Assembly (NCBI GenBank): GCA_026545765.1
Contig: JAIFAC010000116.1
Span: 62,001-126,000, forward strand
DNA length: 64,000 nucleotides
Source: Plantago major
Lineage: Eukaryota; Streptophyta; Magnoliopsida; Lamiales; Plantaginaceae
Direction: 5' to 3'
The position numbers were made by a program, and so were the translations under genes. Shown here in pieces: positions 47,055 through 57,822 of the stretch. The notes under the pieces were generated by a model. It was not told where the DNA came from, ran no database searches, and saw only the letters and a program-made list of their open reading frames with translations. Position 1 is the stretch's first letter. Every line of letters starts with the position of its first letter.

Positions 47055-47393
47055 CTATGGTTCATGGTGCTCAAGTTCCTGCACTGTTTCTTCAAAGTCA
47101 TTCCAGTTAACACATGGTCTTTTGTTTTTGTCAGTAGGGTCAGGTTCTCCATCAGTGAGATCAACAAAGTTAGCTTGCTCTCTCATCGTGCTCAACTTTT
47201 CCTCAATGATTTGCTTTTGCTTCACCGCGAGCACATGACTTGGCCTACACCCTCCGGTAGTCTTTCTTGCATTACACCTCACCCTTGGTCGGAAATAAGA
47301 TTCTCCTTCGTTTGTGTTGAAGTCACCTTTTCTTTTCCTTCCAAACTCTTCTTCATAGAAAAGTTCACGAGCTATCCTCAAATCTTCCTCCAT
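47055..47393 (-). CDS. Unrecognised short open frame in the gypsy 3' region, 112 codons
   Basis: Charged, with EEDLRIARELFYEEEFGRKR near the start and VDLTDGEPDPTD near the end. No signal peptide or known domain is visible. Athila elements may carry an env-like frame in this position, but this is too short and hydrophilic to support that. It could be a chance frame or the rest of a longer one. Confidence 0.3.
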   Translation of the reverse strand: MEEDLRIARELFYEEEFGRKRKGDFNTNEGESYFRPRVRCNARKTTGGCRPSHVLAVKQKQIIEEKLSTMREQANFVDLTDGEPDPTDKNKRPCVNWNDFEETVQELEHHEP

Positions 47394-47533
47394 GTCCTTC
47401 CTAGATCTTGAGAGTGCTTAATCTCTTTCTTTCCTTATTTTCTCTCTTGTTTGCAAAAATTCTTTCTCCAACTTAACTTGAGCCTCCTCATGCTCATCTT
47501 GCAACCTCTTCCTCTCCCAACGATACCAACTTT

Positions 47534-48140
47534 CACTACAAGAAATTCCCTGAATAGCAACGGACAGGGGCGACGAATGCCTATCCGTCGCTATTTAGCG
47601 ACGAATCGGTCATTTTAGCGACGGATAAAGCGTTTCGCTCGATCCGTCGTTGTTTCCGTCGCTATAAAATATTCTATCCGTCGTTAGTGTTTGTTGACTT
47701 AAAAAAAACAAAAATAGTATTTTAATGACGGATAGATTATCCGTCGTTAAATAATTAATTTTAAAAAATAAATAAAAATCTAGCGACGGATATTTCTATC
47801 CGTCGCTAAAACCCTAGATTCGCATATACACCGGATCTGCCACTATTCACCATATCTTCTTCCATCTTCCTCCACCACCCATCTCCCTTCCACCACTCTT
47901 CTTCAACTCCACCACCCTTCCACCACCATCCTCCACCGCACCACCACCCTCACCGCACCACTACCTCCACCACCCTCCTTCCACCACCATCCTCCACCGC
48001 ACCACCACCCTTCCACCGCCACCCTCCTTCCACCACCATCCTCCACCGCACCACTACCTTCACCACCACCCTCCTTCCGCCACCATCCTCCACCGCACCA
48101 CTACCTTCACCACCACCCTCCACCGCACCATACTTACTTT
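47534..48140 (+). mobile_element. CACTA (En/Spm) transposon end, one-sided fragment
   Basis: The terminus CACTACAAGAAA at 47534 is the canonical plant CACTA end, preceded by TTT. Over the next 280 bases the sub-terminal motif AGCGACGGAT and its inverse (ATCCGTCGCT, ATCCGTCGTT) occur about ten times in both orientations, as expected of transposase-binding repeats. No transposase and no matching inverted end were found, so the right limit is a guess. Confidence 0.75.
47860..48132. repeat. CCACC-rich minisatellite
   Basis: Degenerate tandem repeats of a roughly 45-base unit built from CCACCCTCCTTCCACCACC- and ATCCTCCACCGCACCAC-like modules, about four to five copies. Strongly pyrimidine-rich on the plus strand. 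It lies inside or at the edge of the CACTA fragment. Confidence 0.8.
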
Positions 48141-48612
48141 TTCTCTCAAGAATTCAAGTTCTTGACAATTCAGTCTGATTCTTCGACTCTACTCTTCTCA
48201 TTACTTCTACTCGCATGATTTTGTGCTTGTGAAATTGTGAGTTTAGAGAAGGTAATGATGCATATAAATAGGTTTAGATTCCTGACAACTGAAGAAAATT
48301 CGTGCAAAAGCTTTCCAAAAACAAGAAACAAGTGAAAGGAAATTTCCAAAAACCAAAAAAGGCAAGAAAATTTCACAGAATCAGGCAACCGCAGAAGCAC
48401 TGACTGCGGTCCCCTAGCGGCCGCAGTCATGGTTCTGTTTCTCCAGTTTTCTCGTTCAAAATTTTTTCTCGTTTTCTTGTTTTCTAATTTTTTTTCATTT
48501 TTATTTTGTTAAGGAAAAGATACGTACAAACTTCGTGAAATGCAAGATACGTAAATAATTACAAAACGTTGGGTTGCCTCCCAACAAGTGCTCGTTTATA
48601 GTCGTCGCCCGA

Positions 48613-49666
48613 CTATGCATCGATCTTTGGGAAGTCCAACCTGTACGTCTCTGTCTGGTTGGTGCGTTGTTGATCTCCCGAGATGTAGGGTTCAACTCTG
48701 TTCCCGTTCACCTTGAAAATTCCCTTCGACTTGTATTCTAGCAAATGGATTGTTCCATACGAATATACCTTGACGACTTTGTACGGTCCTTTCCATTTGC
48801 TTCTCAACTTGCCCAGGAACCACTTCAGACGAGAGTCATAAAGTAACACTTCCTGCCCTTCCTCGATTTGTTTGTGCCTGATGTGCTTGTCATGGTAAGC
48901 CTTTGTCTTCTCCTTGTATATCTTCGAGTTATTGTAGGCTGATTCGGTTTGATCATTTCGTTGAGATCGACAATCTCTTCTTTCCGCTTGCATCCAGATC
49001 GCAGTTTAGAGTGTTGATGGCCCACCATGCCATGTGCTGCACTTCAAAAGGTAGGTGGCATGTCTTCCCGTATACAATCCTGTATGGACTTTCTCCCATC
49101 ATTGTTTTATATGATGTTCTGTATGCCCACAGAGCGTTCAGCAAGGCATGAGACCAATCCTTCCTGCTCGGCTTAACCACTCTCTCCAATATTGCCTTAA
49201 TTGCATGTTGTTCACCTCCACTTGTCCAGATGTTTGCGGATGATATGGTGTTTCTATCCTGTGCCTGATGTGAAAATAGGGCATTACAGTCCATGAATAG
49301 CTTGTTGCAGAAATGCATACCTCCATCGTTGATGATCGTCTTCGGTGTTCCATATCTGGCAAATATGTTCTCTTTGAGAATCTTCAGCACCACAAGTGCG
49401 TCGTTTATTCTTGTGGCTTGTGCCTCCACCCACTTCGAGACATAATCGACTGCAGCCAGTATGTACTCAATCCCATCTGAATTTCGGAAAGGTCCCATGA
49501 AGTCTATACCCCAGACGTCGAAGATCTCTGCCACCAGGTTGGTAGTCATAGGCATCTCGTCCCTTTTAGTTATGTTCCCTGTTCTCTGGCACCTGTCACA
49601 ATTCTTGCAGAAGGTTATTGTGTCCTTGCAGAAATCGAAAATGAAAAGTAAAAAGTGCAAATGCAA
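48613..49666 (-). pseudogene. pol: Athila-type integrase region (broken)
   Basis: The zinc-binding part ends [21 protein letters not shown] (about 49560-49620). The catalytic core carries [17 protein letters not shown] and [13 protein letters not shown]. Downstream come [20 protein letters not shown] and [12 protein letters not shown], then a C-terminal part (AYHDKHIRHKQIEEGQEVLL, KWKGPYKVVKVY) without a chromodomain. It would insert the element DNA. Not intact. Confidence 0.88.
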
Positions 49667-49731
49667 GTGCGTAAAATAAAATGACCATGGGTTGCCTCTG
49701 TCTTATAGCTCGACCCCTATTCAGAGATGAC

Positions 49732-50500
49732 TTAGTTGTCGAGGTTTAGACCCTCGAACTTGTTGGAGCACTTTTTCAACCATTCGTTCGTATCTCCATC
49801 CCAACGCCTCATCGCTTCTTCTTCGAAATCTTCCCCTACGGGATCCATGCCAAATTGGAACATATATGAAATATTTTCCTTGCTTCGCTCGTCCTTGATC
49901 ACATCCACGAAGAAAAGTTGATCCAATTCTTCATAATGCTCATAGTCAAAGTCCACTATGTCTTCTTCCAATAGATCCAGCATTATATACCCAAATTCCT
50001 CTTCATCTCCCAAATGAAAATCATCAGCGCTCTCTCAGCAACTTCTTTCAACTCTTTTTGGTTCTTCCAGTAGATCTCCTCTCGAGTCGAAATGTTTCTT
50101 TTGTCCATCGATAATCAGGCTGTAAGTCTCTTCTCCAGCGTCTACCACTGCTTCCAGTCTATGTAAAGTCGGTCGTCCGATCAATGTCTTGATCTTACTC
50201 CATTCCCTTCCATGTCCATTACCAAGAAGTCCAGTCTCGATCTTACACCTCCAATCTCTACAGGTAAACCTCTGATTTCTCCTGCACATTTCTTTGTCGA
50301 ATTGTCGGCCAGCTGGACACTAGTTCCACATGATTCTATTCTATCTTCAATCCCTAACTCCTTCGCCTTAGCCAATGACATAAGATTTACGCTAGCTCCA
50401 AGGTCTATCATGCAATTCACCTTTCTTCCCTTTACTCCAATCGTCATGCTGAACTGTCCCAGATCTCCTTCTCTCCATGCCACTCCGACGTAGCTTGTTC
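49732..50500 (-). pseudogene. pol: Athila-type protease region (broken)
   Basis: Aspartic protease with CMIDLGASVNLMSLAKAKEL at about 50350-50412 and a flap-like segment (LADNSTKKCAGEIRGLPVEI) after it. An acidic stretch (49732-50013) follows, and integrase comes next. I see no reverse transcriptase motif such as YxDD between them. Confidence 0.8.
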
Positions 50501-52043
50501 CGGTTAAAGAATTTCCTTACAGCCGCCATGTAGTCAGATGGGTATAGAGTAAACAGGTCTTGCATTGGCACCTGAATTGATTGGCCCTCCAGGTTTCCTT
50601 TAGCCTTCTTCTTAGCAGCTCTCTTGATGTTGTTTGCAATTCTTCCTGGGAAAGGTAGATCCTTCAAATCTACTAACTTACCGGCCACGGACCTAACAAA
50701 TCCCTTCTCGAGCCAATATTTATAATCATGACCCCTTCTGCAGTCTTCTTTTTCTTTATTCTTCTCTTCCTCCTCATTCGAACCTTTGACTTCTACTACT
50801 TCCTTATTCTTCTTCTTCCCCTTAGCGTTTTCTTTACTTCTTGGCACAGAATCTAGTGATGTTATCCCACTCCCAGTGGTTATCGATCTTATGTAATCCG
50901 TGCATTGATCATTTACTTCTCTACCTTGTTATCCATATCTCTTACTACGATCTTCATCGCCAACATTTCCTCTTCCACCCCTTCAAACTTCTCACTTAGT
51001 TTCTTCAGCTCTTTGCTGACCGCCACGAACTGTTCGTGAAGGAAATTCTCTGGAGCTCGAGTGTCACTGCTTCCTTTATCCAGCTCTTCCAACACTACTT
51101 TTCCTCTCTGGTTGTGATGTTCCTTGAGGGTTTTGATCTCCTCTTCTAACCCCCATTTGGCAGTTATTACAATGTCAACTACTTGTTCGCTGCTGATTTT
51201 GGAAACTTCATCCTTTCCCTCAATGCTCAGCTCAATAGGCTTTCCTTCTGGTACTTATTGGCTTATTTCATTCGATACGTTTCTTTTGTCCAATTACTCA
51301 GGAATTCCTACGCCCTATCTCATTGCCCTTTGTGCTTCTTCCTCAATTGTGGCTATTGTCCTTACTTCCTCCATGGCTTCCAGCTTGTTGAAAATCTCAT
51401 TCTCCTTCAACTGCTCACTCATGTACCTTGAGTTCTCAGCAACACTTGCACATGCTCCCAGCACTTGCTTAGCAGAGCTCCCCATAAATGACCCCTTCAA
51501 AGCTACGTCTATAAGGTCTCTAAACTCCTCTCTAACTCCCAAGTAGAAATACTCACAGAGCTGTCGCGAAGTGAACTGATGTTGGGGGCAGTTGTATTGC
51601 ATCTCCTCAAACCTTTCCCATGCATCATGAAAACATTCCTTCTGTTTCTGAGTAAAAGTAAATATCATTCTCCTTTCTCTCATAACCCTTGCAAGCCCTA
51701 GAAACCTTTTCAAGAATAGACTCCTCAACTCTTCCCATTCACTGACCTCTTCCAAGATTGAATCTATCCATCTTTTTGCTGCTCCCTCCAGTATTTTGAT
51801 GAAAAACTAGAATTTCAGCTCACTATCGGTTAATCCCTTCGTCGAAAACTGCTCGACAATAGACTCGAATGCATACATGAACTTGCATTCATTCTCTCCT
51901 TCTCTTCCTCCGAACTTTGGTGATGCATTAATCAGAGTTGGATCAAACCCGTACTCCCTTACATGCGGCTGGATTCGAATTCCACTCCTTCTTGGTTTTG
52001 GCATACTGATCTCTCTGATAGTTCTTTCATCTTCTTCTTCCAT
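50500..52043 (-). pseudogene. gag: Athila-type gag region (broken)
   Basis: Begins at an ATG at 52043 after the leader (EEEDERTIREISMPKPRRSG). The retrotransposon Gag segment at 51315-51755 has EWEELRSLFLKRFL, CFHDAWERFEEMQYNCPQH and FTSRQLCEYFYLGV. A coiled region and a Lys-rich stretch (50700-50847) follow. A few breaks are present. Confidence 0.82.
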
Positions 52044-52303
52044 TTTTCTTAACTAACGAGCATACACAGAGATATATAATAATATAATAATAAAGCAGAT
52101 AAACGTATTTTTAGGTTTTTTATAAGAAAATAAACAAATACGGAAAAAAATATTTTTCGGATTTTTTCCTGTGGAAATCGATTCCCATAGGTTATATATA
52201 TATTTTTTTGGGTTTATGATATATGAATTGAAAGACAGTGCGTAAAGTAAAGCAAAAGAAAGAATTCAACTTATCTGGTCGAAACTTGCTTGAGCGGTCA
52301 AGT

Positions 52304-52322
52304 GTCCCCGGCAGCGGCGCCA
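52304..52322 (-). other. Primer-binding site of the Athila-like element (Asp-tRNA-like)
   Basis: On the minus strand, TGGCGCCGCTGCCGGGGAC starts five bases after the 5' LTR end. It closely resembles the Asp-tRNA primer site known for Athila/Tat elements. Confidence 0.85.
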
Positions 52323-52327
52323 AATTT

Positions 52328-53340
52328 TGATGTGCACTAAGAGATTTCGTTTTTCGTTGTAGAACCTATAGTCCCTAAATACAATCAAGATTAAATTTAT
52401 AAGTCGGAAGTCCTCAAATCCACAGTTTATAGCGGAAAGTTGACTCGGGATGTCGTTTTCCACGGACACTTAGCATAGGAACAAGCAAATAACGTTTGTA
52501 AATTGTATGCAGAAAATTAAATAGATTGATCGCAGACAGATTAATTAAATCACAGTAAACCCTAATTTTTTTGATGTATTCGATGGTGTGAATCATAAAG
52601 GATCCCCGATCTCCCTCTGCTATGCTACTCCCAACTACTTAGAATCAAACAACGTACTAGCCATCTACAGGCAGCAAAGAAACATGCCAAAAGGATTAAG
52701 TTGTAGTTAATCCAGACACCTTCACTTATACCAATAATGTGTTGTGTCACTCAACACACTATCTCGTCATGTTTTCAGACAAACTAGCCGTCTACAGGCA
52801 AGCGGTTTTGGAGTTTCACTTCCCCGAGGACTGGTTCTCTCTTAGGAGAGCTGCTTTGTGAGCGGTGTAGAATTATGAGACCACTGAGGTCTTATTTATA
52901 GTGTGGAAATCGAGCTCTGGCTGCCATTCTTCAATAAGGAAGGTTCAGGAAGGCGGGCTCTGACTGAGCCGGAGAAAGCGGCCAGGAGAATCGAGGCATG
53001 GCGCATGCGATGCTTTGTGGACATGATGGGGCCTTCTGCGGTCCCCTGTGGACCGCCATCGGCGATGTCTGCAGCTTCGAATCTATTTTCTTCGTTCTTC
53101 AATTTTGGGCTTCGTAACATTGTTTCTTCGAAAAGTGGTCTTCTACAAAGTTGTTGCATCTTCAATTATCTTCGCATTGGTTGGTCGCTGGACATGTTTT
53201 GACTCCTCGAACTCCGTGATCATGACCTATAGAAAATACGTGAAGTTGGTAATTGACCATAAAACGATACAAATATTGCATCTAAGGCAAACAACAGGGG
53301 TCTAAAAGCATGCTATATCGCACATTTCATTGTCACATCA
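52328..53340 (-). repeat. 5' LTR of the Athila-like element
   Basis: 1013 bases bounded by the perfect inverted ends TGATGTG and CACATCA, next to the primer site. Right flank 53341 is Sirevirus sequence, so this end was inserted into an older Sirevirus fragment. Confidence 0.8.
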
Positions 53341-55150
53341 CCACCCTTTGCTCAACTTCCAGAAGTTTCTGAGCGGTGTCATCAGCAACTTGCCCAATTT
53401 CTTCATCTTGTTGCTTTGTTGGAGAAGGTTGAGACGATCTCTGAGGAGATGGAGGAGAATTTTGACTTGTTTTCTTCTTAGTTGGCTTTTCAGCGACTGA
53501 GGCATTATTTCTCCTAGTAACTCCCCCTGCACCAGATGAAGGTGCATCATCATCATCATCCTTTTTGGGATCATCTTTCTTTTCCTTACAGGGAGTAGGA
53601 GACTTAGATTTCTCAACTTTGTTCTCTTTTGTCTCTTCCTCATCATCAGAAAGCAGGTTGATTACTTCCTTTAGGACCACCAGTTTGCTTCCCACTTCTT
53701 TTTGTTCATTAGGTGCTGACCAAGATGTCAGCGGTATAGTGGGGTTTGAAGCTAGCCAGACTCTTGTGCTTCTGTCTGCTTTCTAGAATTCCTCTAAGAG
53801 GGTTTCTGCAACTACATCCTTGAACTTTAAGTTCATTAAGGTTGCAAAGTCAGACTTCTCAGTAGGAAACAATGCATGGACGTAGCTCTAATGTTGTTCA
53901 GCTTTCTTCCTTTTAGATGGATCATCAAGGACTTGTGCAAAAGCCATCAGATCAAGTCTCCTCAACCTTTGCCATCGTCTAAAGGCAGAGATATGATCTG
54001 GTAGTGCACGATCTTTGAACAACTTAAGCAGATCTTCATCAGATGTAACTACCCTTGTAGTTTGTTGTGAAGTACCCTCGTTTTGAGCCTGAAAGAAAAT
54101 GGAGTTTTGATTAAGTATCAAAACCTGTCCAGATACCTGAGTATCATAAGTGTCAGGTTTCTGAGTTACCTGTGTCGCAACAACAGGCTCAAATGGCTTG
54201 ACCAGTGAGGTGGAAGGACCCTCAGATATCCATGGAGGAGACTTGGACGTCTTATCCTCCTCTTCCATTTCTTTCTGAACATGAGAATAAAAAGTGTTAG
54301 TACACTTAGAAAGATTAAGTAGGATTTCACACACATTGGTATCTGAGATTTCTACCTCTCTGACAGAAGGCTTAGATATCCTCTGATGTCTTTGGCTTTT
54401 CAACCAAATCATCTTTTTTCTCAGTTGAAGCCTTTAAGAAACATAAGAATGGGTTAGAAAGTTCATTGGAGGGAGATCTCTGAGAATACAGACAAGAATC
54501 TTCAGCTACCTGTGTAACAGGTTCAGATTCCTTGTTGATGGTGGGTACAGAATCCTCCTTCTCAGATTGTGAAGGAAGCTTTCCAGCTTCCTTTCCTTCC
54601 TTTTGTGTACGAAGCTTTTCAGCTTCCTTTCCTTCCTTTGTTTCTTTTTCATCCTGTAACAAAGATTAATCACATTAAGTAACAAAACATATAACACATA
54701 AATTTAACAAGTAGAGATTTAAACCACTCAATAACCTGATCAATGTCAGGCTGATTGGTATCTAGAACTTATGCAGGTTCAATCGTTGGTCTTCTTTGTT
54801 CGGTGACAACTCTGTTTGAAGTTTCGAGCACTTCAAGCCTTTCCTGAGACTTTGGCTCAGTTGCCTCCCCTGTTTGATCTCCTTGAGTCGCAACATCAGG
54901 TTGATCCCTCTCAGTAGGGAGTTGGGGAACCTGTTCAATCGCAAGATTTACTTCCACAATACCATCAGCAGCCTGGCGCATCTCAATTACTCCTACCATG
55001 TAATCATCCCTTAGATCGGTAGAAGTCTGGGATACTTATGGTTGTTGTGATGATTTGGATCTTGATGTATACGGAACATTCTTGATTGTTCTTTCCAGAT
55101 CCGCAGCCATATTTTGTACTGATGCATTGGCATTGTCATCAAGTACAAGT
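53341..55150 (-). pseudogene. Sirevirus 3'-region fragment E, minus strand (broken)
   Basis: Read from 55150 downwards it matches the end of the post-pol frame (a GDQTGEATEPKSQERLEV-like tail, compare 9290-9370) and then the second block. The motif FRRWQRLRRLDLMAF near 53950 matches the 36297 and 63400 copies, and an acidic VINLLSDDEEE stretch lies near 53640. It is more diverged than C, D and F. It is cut on one side by the gypsy LTR and on the other by an LTR-like repeat. Confidence 0.75.
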
Positions 55151-55151
55151 G

Positions 55152-56040
55152 TGATGAGTCGATATTTTAACGACTCATTTAGTCTTTTTAAACCGTATTT
55201 TGTTATGTCCTTTAGCCTTTTTTATAGTGTTTTAGTGCATTTTCATGTTTGGGTATTTTGTGTGTTTTTGTACTTTTTTTAGGTGTTTCTAGGTAAAAGG
55301 CAAGAAAATGGAGGACCAATGTGCAAATTAAAGCTCATCCAAGCTTCTAGAAGCACACCAAGGCCAAGTAGTGGGCCATTACTCCAAGGTGGTGCAAGGA
55401 GGTTGAGAAAAGGGAGTGAAAATAGGACGAAGTGGGAAAATGGGAGTTTCCCCTGATGGGAGGATCACCTCGGTGAGCTCCAGCAACACGGAAGCTCACC
55501 GCGGTCCAGAAGACCAAAACAGAACAAGAATAGTCTCGAAGAGCCAGGAAGCCAAAGAAACCTCACCGCGGCGAGTGCTGTTCAGGACCAATTCAACCAC
55601 GATTTTTGGCAGTTTTTTCCCATGATTTCAAATTTCTACTTCCTTGGTTCTATAAATAGGCCACATGTATTCAGTCATTTTCATATCTTCATACCTTCTA
55701 GTTTATATTTCTCTCAAATTCAAGCATTGTAGACACTCTAGAGATTCAATCTCTCTTTCAATTGAAGTATATTTCCTTTCAGACGATCTCTTGGTAATGA
55801 TGTATCCAGGTATCAATCGTACAATTACTATTTACTTTGTACGTGATAGGTTGTTACCTCTGATTACTGAATCTTTGTGTATCGGTGTGAACTTGTTAGT
55901 GTCTTAATCATTAATTAGGCTATATCTGTATGATTGCATAGCTCGTGACAGGCTCTTTGTAGTGACTACGTACTTGTAGCCCGTATTTGGTTGAACTAGC
56001 AATAGCAAGGTGATGAACTACGACTAGGTAACCTTAATTG
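55152..56040 (+). repeat. LTR-like repeat with palindromic start
   Basis: Starts TGATGAGTCG, and ATGAGTCG (55154-55161) and CGACTCAT (55171-55178) form a perfect 8-base stem around an AT loop. It contains a plant TATA-like TCTATAAATAGG near 55648 and GC-rich CCGCGG stretches. It interrupts Sirevirus fragment E at 55150. Probably a solo LTR or LTR piece of a gypsy element. The right limit is uncertain, and Sirevirus sequence does not resume after it. Confidence 0.4.
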
Positions 56041-56044
56041 GTCC

Positions 56045-56973
56045 TGTAAGACCCCTAATGAAAATAAGTTAATTGATAAAAATTCATAGACGGGCCATTT
56101 AGAGATACATTAAATGTTTTAATGAAGACTTTCGTCGCGTATGAGGCTTTAATGAAATTTAAGGTTAACGAAATCTCACATTCGGGACACCGAAGAGCCG
56201 ATGTAACACGGAGGCGATGCTCATCATCAATATCAACAAATTTTACCTTGATCGAATAAACTTCTCGACAACTTATCAAATTACTTTTCCGAAGGACCAA
56301 AAACTAAAACGCTAACCAAATTAACATTACTAAGAAAATCGAGCACAACCGAGCAAGTAAATCACTTATGAGCAAGTTAGTTCTTGCTTGTACTTAAAGT
56401 AACATAAGTAAGAAGAAACTAATAGTCTAGATGACTAAGTGAATCTTGTTGACTAAGTCAATATAAGACCTACAATAGTCATCTTCTTCCTCATTCACTC
56501 TCTCATTCTCCAACAATTCAACCTCCATTGATAAACCTCCATGGCCAAACCTCTTTAAGCTTCAAATCCCCACTTATCCTCCACCATTTCTCACATGCAA
56601 ATACATATTCCTTATCCTCTCAACTTGAGAAAGCTAATAACACAACTCAATTTATGATCAAAGCACAATCAAAGAAGTTAGAAGGTAATAAATCCCACTC
56701 ACTCTTCTTCCTTTCAATTTTATTCCATAATCTCAATTGTCTTCCACACTAACACATCTAATTCCATTCAACACTTGCTAGGAGTTCAATTTGTCAATTT
56801 AATTTTGAAGTGGAGAATGAATTCATCCAAAACCCTATGAGAAAAGTGTTAAAGTGGGTTAAAATTGTTCTACTAAAACTAGTTTTTAATCTTGGTGCAT
56901 GCATGTTTTCTTGATAAAATCTTGATGATTTTCCCTTTAAAACTAAAGTAAATGAGTAATATGGCCTCACAAT
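56045..56973 (+). repeat. Possible chromovirus LTR fragment or unassigned intergenic DNA
   Basis: Begins TGTAAGACCCCTAATG, which resembles Del/Tekay LTR starts. No primer site, second LTR or coding region is seen. A hAT MITE is inserted at its right side. I see no gene. Confidence 0.25.
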
Positions 56974-57814
56974 TAGAGGTGCTAATGGGGCCTGTAAAAA
57001 AGGCAGGCCCGGACCGGCCCGTTAATATAGGCCCGTGACCGGCCCTGACCGAATATTTGTTTGGGGCTTTAGGGGTCACCTATTACATGGCCCGGCCCGG
57101 ACCGAAAAAGCCCGTGGCCCGGACCGGCCCAGACCGCATAAGTCCGGCCCGAAAACCCCGACATATTTAGTAAGCATATTTGTTGGTATTTGACTTGAAT
57201 CATAATGTATTAGTTGTGCCAACATATTTAAATTGGGTTTGAAAAGTTTAAGACCTGATTAAAAAACGCTTTTACTAATTAGGGAACACTGACTAAACCA
57301 CTACACATTTTGTTCATGTTAGATCAAAGAATTCTTTTAACTTGACGAGTATGACATTTGTTAAAAGTTGTCACTTGGTTTAATAAGTAATTCTACTTAA
57401 GTTTTAGATATAAAATGCTAATAGAGTTCATGTTGGGTCTAATAAGTACCTCTTTGACATTAGAAGTAAGGGAAACGATAGCAACATACCGTTGAAACAA
57501 GGGAGAAGTACGAAAAAATATTTAAAATTTATTTGAGGGAGGTTCGGCTTCACATATTCCACCCAAACGTAACAATTTTTAGTGAGTGTTAGATGGGTAA
57601 GAATGAATCACACTCAAACTAAAAGTTCTAAAATTTTAGTTTTTTTTTCAAGCCCGGCCCGGCCCGGACCGGCCCTTATTTTAATGAGGCTAGGGGCTTG
57701 GCCGGGCCTAAATATTTCTCTAAAAGCCCGGCCCGGACCAGCCCCTTAAAAATGAGCCCGGCCCGGACCGCTAATTTTCCGGGCTTTCATGGCCCGGCCC
57801 GGTTGACACCTCTA
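56974..57814. mobile_element. Non-autonomous hAT transposon (MITE), 841 bp, apparently complete
   Basis: The terminal inverted repeats are TAGAGGTGCTAATGGGGCC at the left and the complement of GGCCCGGTTGACACCTCTA at the right, alike over about 19 bases with four mismatches. The 8-base target duplication CTCACAAT lies at 56966-56973 and 57815-57822. Sub-terminal regions (56990-57170 and 57650-57810) are dense in GGCCCGG/CCGGGCC, typical of this plant hAT group. The core is AT-rich and encodes no transposase. The perfect duplication suggests a fairly recent insertion. Confidence 0.9.
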
Positions 57815-57822
57815 CTCACAAT

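Larger units (their letters stand above)
45524..48500 (-). other. Long 3' region of the Athila-like element
   Basis: Mostly non-coding between integrase and the 3' LTR, as is usual for Athila. It holds a local tandem duplication (45899-46030), a T run at about 46199-46217, a short open stretch at 47055-47393 (minus) and a CACTA fragment (47534 to about 48140). A GC-rich near-palindrome, CTGCGG...CGGCCGCAG, lies near 48401-48426. Confidence 0.55.
44030..53340 (-). mobile_element. Athila-type Ty3/gypsy element, minus strand (broken, recombinant ends)
   Basis: In the minus direction it reads 5' LTR (53340-52328), Asp-tRNA-like primer site, gag, protease, integrase, a long non-coding 3' region, polypurine tract and 3' LTR (45509-44030). 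Gag with the FTQKQKECFHDAWERF segment, a D-L-G-A-S protease and integrase with [14 protein letters not shown] and [10 protein letters not shown] are Athila hallmarks. I could not find the reverse transcriptase and RNase H parts. The two LTRs match at both ends but not in their middles, and the flanks show no target duplication. The ends may therefore come from two different insertions. An old, non-functional copy. Confidence 0.8.

Noticed and set aside
47860-48132. A proline-rich (extensin-like) host gene
   Set aside because: The coding appearance comes from the CCACC minisatellite only, with no start, no signal peptide and no continuation outside the repeat.
48401-48426. The GC-rich near-palindrome in the gypsy 3' region as a terminator or separate element
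   Set aside because: Similar TGCGGTCCCC motifs occur elsewhere in the gypsy element, including its LTR. It is part of that element's own sequence.
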